Position numbers and translations under genes: made by a program. Source: Pinus tabuliformis (Eukaryota; Streptophyta; Pinopsida; Pinales; Pinaceae). Taken from it: 64,000 bases of DNA. Positions 57,977-64,000 of this stretch are shown piece by piece. Every line of letters starts with the position of its first letter. Within the stretch, counting starts at the first letter, position 1. The stretch lies in assembly GCA_031772625.1 (NCBI GenBank), contig CM062810.1, positions 451,422,014-451,486,013 on the forward strand. The letters run 5' to 3'. Below the pieces are notes generated by a model, which was given only the letters and a program-made list of their open reading frames with translations, had not been told where the DNA came from and did not search any database.

Positions 57977-58650
57977 ATGGCAGCTTCATCCTCTCGCCCT
58001 AATTTAAATGTTGCTCCTCAAGAGATGAGTAAAAAGGATAGGTCTCAAAGTCAAGATAAAAATCAAGAAGAAGATCTAGTGAACAAGGAAAGGACTGTTA
58101 TCCATAACCCTAAGACCCAATCTGAAAAACCCTTTGATCTAGAAACTGAAATTGGCAAACTAAAGATAGCAATTCCTCTCTCAGAACTAGCCAAGCATGA
58201 CATCTATAAACAACAGATCAAGAAGTCCCTCCAACTCACTAGCAACAAAGATGATGTCAATGTGTTGGATGACACCCCAGAATTACTGTTTGGCCCTGAG
58301 GTGGATGGAAAAACAGTAGCTACAGGGGTATTACCTTTTTATGTCAGCTTACATATTCATGATAAAATATTACATAATGCAATGTTTAACTCAGGTGCCT
58401 CTCACAATCTCATGCCAAAAGCAGTCATGGAAAGATTGAATCTAGATATAACAAGACCATACAAGGACCTGTTTTCCTTTGACTCCAGCCAAGTCAAGTG
58501 TTTAGGTCTCATAAAAGATTTGTGTGTGTCTTTGGTTCAATACCCAAACAAAACAATTCTAATGGATGTGGTAGTTGCTGATATCCCACCAAAGTATGGG
58601 ATGTTGTTATCAAGATCATAGGGAGCCAAACTCCAAGGTTCCCTACAATT
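57977..58650 (+). pseudogene. Element D protease
   Basis: This is a retropepsin-like aspartic protease. The active-site turn contains Ser-Gly-Ala-Ser-His-Asn-Leu-Met-Pro at about 58390-58416. The Val-Val-Val-Ala-Asp-Ile-Pro-Pro-Lys-Tyr-Gly-Met-Leu-Leu segment near 58570-58612 holds the position of the usual ILG motif. A charged, disordered N-terminal extension (57977-58180) links it to Gag. Confidence 0.82.
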
Positions 58651-58654
58651 AGAC

Positions 58655-59600
58655 ATGTCATATGCCACCATCTCTGTTTTTGGGCAACCAAAAAGACTGT
58701 ACAGAGAAACACTCATGAAATACATGGTCATCAGTGAAGAAAAGCCTCAAAACTTTCCCATATACACTGTCCATTCAGACATAGAATCATACATTCTCTT
58801 CAATAACAACACAACTCCCTCAAAATGTGAGGTCGAAACCAAGATACTCATACAGGAGGAAGACTCAAATGAAAGAATTATCACCCATGAAACAACAGTC
58901 AATCAAACACTAGATACCGCTACTGTTCTAAATATCAAGCATACCCAATCAAATGATGAAACTGTCCCAGAAGACAAGCTAGATGAAAAACCACAACTCC
59001 TACTCACATTGCCAGCCCATGAACAGATCATTAAATCTCCTCCCCAACAGGATATTCTATGGTTCCTTGAATTTGATGGCTCAGTCAACAAGTTAGGGGC
59101 AGGAGCTGGAGTTTTGGTACACAATAAAGAAAATAGTCATGCAGAAGGCAACGCCTATAGATTGAACTTCAGATGTACTAATAACATGGCAGAATATGAA
59201 GCTCTTTTACTAGGCCTCAAGTTAGTAAAGTTCTTACAAGCTGCCAGGGTTTCAATCATGGGTGATTCAGATTTAGTTATTCAACAAGTGAAGGGAAACT
59301 TTGTCACCAATGACAAAAGACTAAGGACTTATAGGTCTGCTGTCGCTGAGGTACTAAACTTTTTCTCTGAATTCCAAATCACTAAAATTCCTAGAACCCA
59401 CAATCTGTATGATCATAGTTTAGCCACCTTTGCAAGTACCTGCAAGCTGCCTTTTGAGCCCCATCATTGTTTTACAGCTGAGGTAAAACACAGACCCTCC
59501 ATTCCAAACAATGTTAATGGTTGGCAAGTATTTGAGGATGACAAGCAAATAAACCATTTTTTAACTCTGCAACAAGAATTTGCAGGATTAAATATTAACA
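58655..59600 (+). pseudogene. Element D plant-type RNase H located upstream of RT
   Basis: At 59051-59450 the sequence encodes a full plant/archaeal-type RNase H1 fold. It has Glu-Phe-Asp-Gly-Ser with Gly-Ala-Gly-Ala-Gly-Val, then Asn-Asn-Met-Ala-Glu-Tyr-Glu-Ala-Leu, Gly-Asp-Ser-Asp-Leu-Val and a late Asn-x-Tyr-Asp-His segment. This is the aRNH type described for the Tat lineage, distinct from the RT-linked RNase H. In most described Tat elements it lies after the RT-linked RNase H and before integrase. Here it lies between protease and RT. The downstream segment to 59600 (Pro-Ser-Ile-Pro-Asn-Asn-Val then Trp-Gln-Val-Phe) is a conserved-looking tail. Confidence 0.88.
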
Positions 59601-59607
59601 CTGATAC

Positions 59608-59736
59608 AACAAGTCAATCACAAATACTTGATACAGCAAGTCAACCACAAATACTTGATACAGCAAGTCAATCACAAATACTTGATACAACAAGTCAATC
59701 ACAAATACTTGATAGAGCAAGTCAATCACAAATACA
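59608..59736 (+). repeat. In-frame 27-bp tandem repeat between RNase H and RT of element D
   Basis: About 4.8 copies of a 27-bp unit encode Ala/Thr-Ser-Gln-Ser-Gln-Ile-Leu-Asp-Thr. The unit length is a multiple of three, so copy-number changes keep the frame. Likely a flexible linker. Confidence 0.9.
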
Positions 59737-59739
59737 GTT

Positions 59740-61480
59740 TCAAAAAATTACTCACCCAATATCACCTAGAACAACAAAACGAATGCTAAATCCAACTATT
59801 TTCAACAAGGACAACATTCAGCAAATTCAATCAATCAATTGTGAGGAAGTGGCTAATGCTGAAATTGAAATCATAGAGCTGAAAGACAATTTTCTACCAA
59901 CAGGCCTAACTCCACTAGAGGACATCTTTGATTCAAATGATATTCCCAGAAAACCAAAAATGCAGCCCTTAAATGCAGCCATTGAAGAATGCAACATTGG
60001 TACCATTGACAAGCCCAAAATAATAAAATTATCTGCATCTCTACCTCCTGACCAAAAGCCTAAATACATTGACCTCTTTAAGGAATTCCAGGATGTTTTT
60101 GCATGGAGTTATGAGGATCTAAAGTCCTATGATACCTCTGTTATCCAACATACTATCCCTCTCAAACCTAATCAAAAACCCTTTAAACAAAAATTGAGGA
60201 GAATCAATCCTATGCTTCTCCCAGCAATGGAACAAGAGGTATAGAAAATGTTCAAGGCAGGAATCATAGTACCTATCAGATTCTCTGAGTGGATTTCAAA
60301 CTTAGTCCCTACAAGAAAGAAAACTGGTGAAATAAGGCTGTGTGTGGATCTAAGAAATCTGAATCAAGTATCCCTCAAAGACAACTATCCCTTGCCCAAG
60401 ATGGATCATATTCTTCAAAGAGTGGTAGGGGCCTCAAGGATCTCATTACTGGATGGATTCTCAGGATTTAATCAAATCCTGGCGCACCCTGATGACCAAG
60501 ACAAAACAGCATTTACAACTCCATGGGGAACCTTCAAATATGTAAAAATGCCTTTTGGGTTGAAAAATGCAAGGGCAACCTTTCAAAGAGCAATGGATAT
60601 TGCTTTTGCAAAGGAAATTCATGACTTTTTAGTCATTTATTTGGATGACCTAACACCATTCTCAAAATCTGACCAGGAACATCTAAAACATTTGAGACAG
60701 ATCTTCCTAACATGCAGGAAATATGGAATTTCATTGAATCCCAAGAAATCCTTGTTTGGTTTAGAGGAAGGTAAATTATTGGGCCACAACATTTCTAAAA
60801 ATGGCATTAGGATAGATCCAGATAGGATACAAGCTATCCTACAAATGCCCCACCCAAGAAATATCAAGGAGTTGCAGGGATTTTTGGGAAAAATCAATTT
60901 CTTGAGAAGGTTTATCCCAAACTTAGCAGAACTAATCAGATTACTAAATAACATTCTAAAGAAATATTCAAAAGTAAAATGGACAGTTGAAGCAAACCAA
61001 GCCTTTGAAGGAATAAAACTGGCCCTCACCCAAACCCTGGTCCTAACAAATCCTAAATTTGATAGGGAATTCATCATATTTTCTTTTGCTTCCCAACACA
61101 CAATTGTTGCTGTCTTGTTACAGAAATATGACCAAGGAAATGAGAAGCCAATTGCTTTCTTTAGCAGAGCTCTTAGAGATGCACCTTTAAAATATCAAAT
61201 CATGGAAAAGCAAGCTTATGCTTTGGTCAAAGCCATTAAAGACTTTAGGATTTACATCCTTTATTCACATGTTATAGCTTATGTACCAAGCCCTATTGTG
61301 AAGGACATACTCACTCAAGAAAACTTAGAGGGCAGAAGAGGAAAGTGGATTGCCAACATTTTGGAATTTGATATTGAGATAAAACCTACAAAACTAATAA
61401 AAGGACAAGTTTTGGCCAAACTAATGACAGAAGCCAATTTCCAATCCTTAGACATTAACCAGCTGGACAGTGAACCGTAG
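59740..61480 (+). pseudogene. Element D reverse transcriptase and RT-linked RNase H-like region
   Basis: The linker before RT has the Phe-Ala-Trp-Ser-Tyr motif near 60100. RT follows with Asp-Leu-Arg-Asn-Leu-Asn near 60350, Leu-Leu-Asp-Gly-Phe-Ser-Gly-Phe-Asn-Gln near 60445-60475, Met-Pro-Phe-Gly-Leu near 60548 and catalytic Tyr-Leu-Asp-Asp at 60638-60649. Leu-Gly-His is near 60780 and Phe-Leu-Gly-Lys-Ile-Asn-Phe-Leu-Arg-Arg-Phe near 60885. The RT-linked RNase H-like region (about 61070-61440) includes Pro-Ile-Ala-Phe-Phe-Ser-Arg and Glu-Lys-Gln-Ala-Tyr-Ala-Leu. Tat elements are known to pair a vestigial RT-linked RNase H with a second aRNH, consistent with the domain upstream. Confidence 0.93.
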
Positions 61481-61489
61481 CTGGCGACT

Positions 61490-62785
61490 CCAAAGATCAA
61501 TGTAGCCTTTGAACAATCCCCCTGGTATACTGATATCTGTTATGTGTTACAAAACCTGTGTGCTCCCCCAGGATTGTCCAGAACTAAATGTAGATTCCTA
61601 AAAATGAAAGCTTCTAAATTTTGTGTGATAGATGGAAATTTGCTTTGGAAAAACCATGAAGGCATACTACTGAACTGCTTAATTGAAAATGAAACTAACA
61701 ATATCATGAAAGAATTTCATGCAGGTGACTGTGGTGGACACTTATATTGGAAGTCCACTGTGGATAAAATACTGAGGGCTGGGTACTACTGGCCCACCAT
61801 GTTCTCTGATGTCAAGAAATTCACCACCTCATGTCATAAATGCCAAGTTTTTGAGGGAAAGAGACAACTGTTGCCACTTCCCTTAAGGCCTATTGCAACA
61901 GAGAGACCTTTTCAACAATGGGGCTTGGATTTCATTGGGGAAATTCATCCCTCATCCTCAGGCCAACATAGATGGATCTTAACAGCCGCAAACTACTTCA
62001 CCAAGTGGATTGAAGCTGTTCCATGTAGACAAGCAAATGATTCCACTATCATTCAGTTCTTGGAGAACAACATACTGGCTAGATTTGGCTGTCCTGATAA
62101 AATAATAACAGACAATGCTGCTACTTTCAGATCCAAGAAAATGGTGAATTTCTGCCATAAATTTCACATTACCTTAGGCCATTCTACTGCATACTATCCC
62201 CAAGGAAATGGCCTTGCTGAGTCATCAAATAAAAGTCTAGTAAACATCATAAAGAAAGTGCTAGAAGAGAACAAAAAGAATTGGCATAAGAAACTTGTAA
62301 ATGCTCTATGGGTAGATAGACTAACAACCAAGAGATCAATTGGAACCAGCCCATATGAGTTGGTTTATGGATTGGAAGCCAAATTTCCCTCATCACTAGG
62401 GGTACCTGTTATGAAACTTCTGCAAGAAAGCCAAGCTGAACCAAATGATATGCAAAGAAGAATCAATCAAATCATATGTTTACAGCAAACTAGAGACCAA
62501 GTTTTCAGCAGAGTTCAAGTTCTACAAGAAAAATTAAAGAAGGCCTTTGACAGAAGGACCAAGGCAGAAGATTTCAGCATTGGAGACAAAGTCCTTAAGT
62601 GGGATTCAAGAAGAGAGGATAAGGGAAAACATGGAAAATTTGATTCCCTTTGGAGAGGACCATTTGTTGTCCAAGCAGTGCAAGGAAACAATACTTATTT
62701 CCTTAAAAGTCTAACTGAAACTGACTTGGATGAAGGTCCTGTGAATGGTAGGATGTTGAAGCACTATTTTGACTACCATCCATAA
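61490..62785 (+). pseudogene. Element D integrase
   Basis: The zinc-binding domain lies at about 61715-61855 (His-Ala-Gly-Asp-Cys-Gly-Gly-His, then Cys-His-Lys-Cys). The catalytic core has the Trp-Gly-Leu-Asp-Phe-Ile-Gly motif near 61920-61940, Ile-Thr-Asp-Asn-Ala near 62105-62120 and Asn-Gly-Leu-Ala-Glu-Ser near 62207-62228. A Gly-Pro-Phe motif of the GPY/F module is near 62658. No chromodomain follows. It ends about 270 bp before the 3' LTR with no further gene between, so the extra gene position used by A, E and F is empty here. Confidence 0.93.
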
Positions 62786-63051
62786 GTACAGCCTGAGTTT
62801 CCCTTGTACATATCCAAATGTATATATTACTTTCGGTTAAAATGTAAAAATGCAGTTTCTCAAGTTTTATTGACAATCAGCAAAAGATAAAAGATTCAGA
62901 GGCCTACCAAGAAGGGAAATACACAATTTGGGCATTACAAAGCAGCATACTTCAAGTTGATAAAAGCAATCAAGGGGCCAAGGCATTCTGACCTGCTGTT
63001 CTTGGTCTTTACAATGAAAAACCATCCCCATGTGGAGCCACTGTTAGCTAC
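62786..63051 (+). other. Element D spacer between integrase and 3' LTR
   Basis: No gene. It contains AAAAGCAATCAAGGGGCCAAGG near 62963 as a purine-rich candidate. A usual polypurine tract directly before the LTR is not obvious (the last bases are GTGGAGCCAC). Confidence 0.5.
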
Positions 63052-64000
63052 CTATATCAATAGGTTTCATATTTCATGATTGGCAAGGAAAAGGTCCAAA
63101 TATGCTCTGCTTTGAGGATGCAAAGATCACATATTTCCAAGAGACTACAATCTGTGCTTATAGTTTGATAAGGACTCAATTTTGATGAATGGTCCAACAG
63201 CCTAATCTGGATCATGCCATGTTTTAAATTTACAGTTGTAGAATAGAGAAAGAAGTCTGTCCAAACTGTTTAATCTTGGCAGACAAGTAGTGTAGGTAGA
63301 GAAGTAAGGTTCCCAACTGCTTAATCTGGGACCTTGGAAGAAATAAGGGCAGTCTTAGATAGCTGAGCAAAAGAAAAGCCAATGAAAAGAAAAGGTACAC
63401 AAAGGGTCTGCAAGTCTAAATGCACCCTCCAAGAAGAAACAAAAAATGCTAGGCAAAGTAGCTGGGTAAGTAGATGGGGTTGCAGAAGTGGTATTCATTT
63501 CAGATTGAATCTTGCTGGCCAAGATAAGGAAAGCAAGGCAAAGGAGCATGTCTAACTCCCCAAATTTCCCTTCCACTCTTATCACTAACATCCCCTTATC
63601 CATGGAGATTGATGAAAAAATTTGAGGTTTCATGGTGGTTCTTGTTCCTTTAAGAAGCCACATTTCCTGTGTAAAATTCTTTTCATTTTGATCTACTCCT
63701 AAAGTTAAGTGTTTTTCAAATAAACTTAGCATCATCTCCCCTCATCCACTCCTTTCATCCATATTAACCACTAATTCTATTATATAAATCCCCTATCTCA
63801 CCCTTTCCCTAGTATTATAACACCATGGTGTATAAACTCCAAACATGGTATAAATATCCATTCCCTTGGCATTATAGCCATATGTTCTTTGTCAGGGATC
63901 AAATGGCATCTGGTCACTTTGATGAACCTAAATCTAACCCCACCCCTCTTCTGAATCCATTTTGACTCATTTAAACTTCATTTGCTAAGAAAACCTTATT
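63052..64000 (+). repeat. Element D 3' LTR, first 949 bp
   Basis: It starts TGTTAGCTACC and matches 48899 onward with about 15 differences. The window ends inside it. It has TATAAATA at 63849-63856. Confidence 0.95.

Larger units (their letters stand above)
48899..64000 (+). mobile_element. Element D: Tat-like Ty3/gypsy retrotransposon with a 7.3-kb LTR, extends past window end
   Basis: The 5' LTR (48899-56190), primer-binding site (56195-56213), gag, protease, a plant-type RNase H, RT, RT-linked RNase H-like region and integrase are in view. The start of the 3' LTR is at 63052. About 15 differences in the 950 bp of LTR that can be compared make it the youngest element here, consistent with its innermost position. 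The gag-pol blocks lie in one reading frame with only about four or five interruptions, so it looks nearly whole but is broken. The LTR itself holds a coding region. The 5' flank GATCC (48894-48898) is the expected target duplication, with its partner out of view. Confidence 0.9.

Noticed and set aside
1-64000. Host protein-coding genes
   Set aside because: Every sizeable open frame falls inside a delimited retroelement. No frame outside gag, pol or the extra genes had features of a host gene.

Overview
The window is plant repeat DNA: a stack of seven nested LTR retrotransposons with no host gene, tRNA gene, rRNA, LINE, SINE or plain DNA transposon that I could recognise. The two classical plant lineages (Ty3/gypsy Tat/Athila-type and Ty1/copia), long AT-rich LTRs, primer-binding sites for plant tRNAs and the nesting depth suggest a seed plant with a very large genome. 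A gymnosperm is plausible from the look of the polyproteins, but that is inference.

Layout, outermost first. Element F (+, Athila-like) is the host of the stack. Its 3' coding region lies at 1-562 and 24776-26393. Its 3' LTR is in two pieces, 26397-27102 and 45351-46287. Element B (-, Ty3/gypsy, 568-24770, target duplication GTAGA) sits in F's coding region. Element A (+, Athila-like, 4225-19069, target duplication TCTAC) sits in B. Element E (-, autonomous-type relative of B, 27103-45345, target duplication TAAGT) sits in F's 3' LTR. Element G (-, Ty1/copia, 32840-39437, target duplication AAATC) sits in E. Element C (+, relative of A, from 46288) also sits in F's 3' LTR. Element D (+, Ty3/gypsy Tat-like, 48899 to beyond the window end) sits in the gag start of C. 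All four insertions with both ends in view have perfect 5-bp target duplications. LTR divergence judged by eye fits the nesting order: D is youngest, then A and G, then B and E.

A carries gag, protease, reverse transcriptase, RNase H and integrase, then a roughly 2.8-kb extra coding region between integrase and the 3' LTR. F, B and E carry extra regions in the same place. All copies are fossils. D is the least decayed, with only a handful of interruptions in gag-pol.

The most interesting object is element D. Its 5' LTR is about 7.3 kb (48899-56190, TGTTA...TAACA, directly followed by a primer-binding site). That LTR contains a coding region of about 3.8 kb (51191-54958), so the extra gene lies inside the LTR rather than between integrase and LTR. 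D's pol also has a plant-type RNase H between protease and reverse transcriptase. Other points worth a second look are a short TTCTACAGGA motif scattered through the A/C/F family, tandem hairpins after the integrase of A, a Gag-like block between protease and the RT region in B and E, and minisatellites in G.
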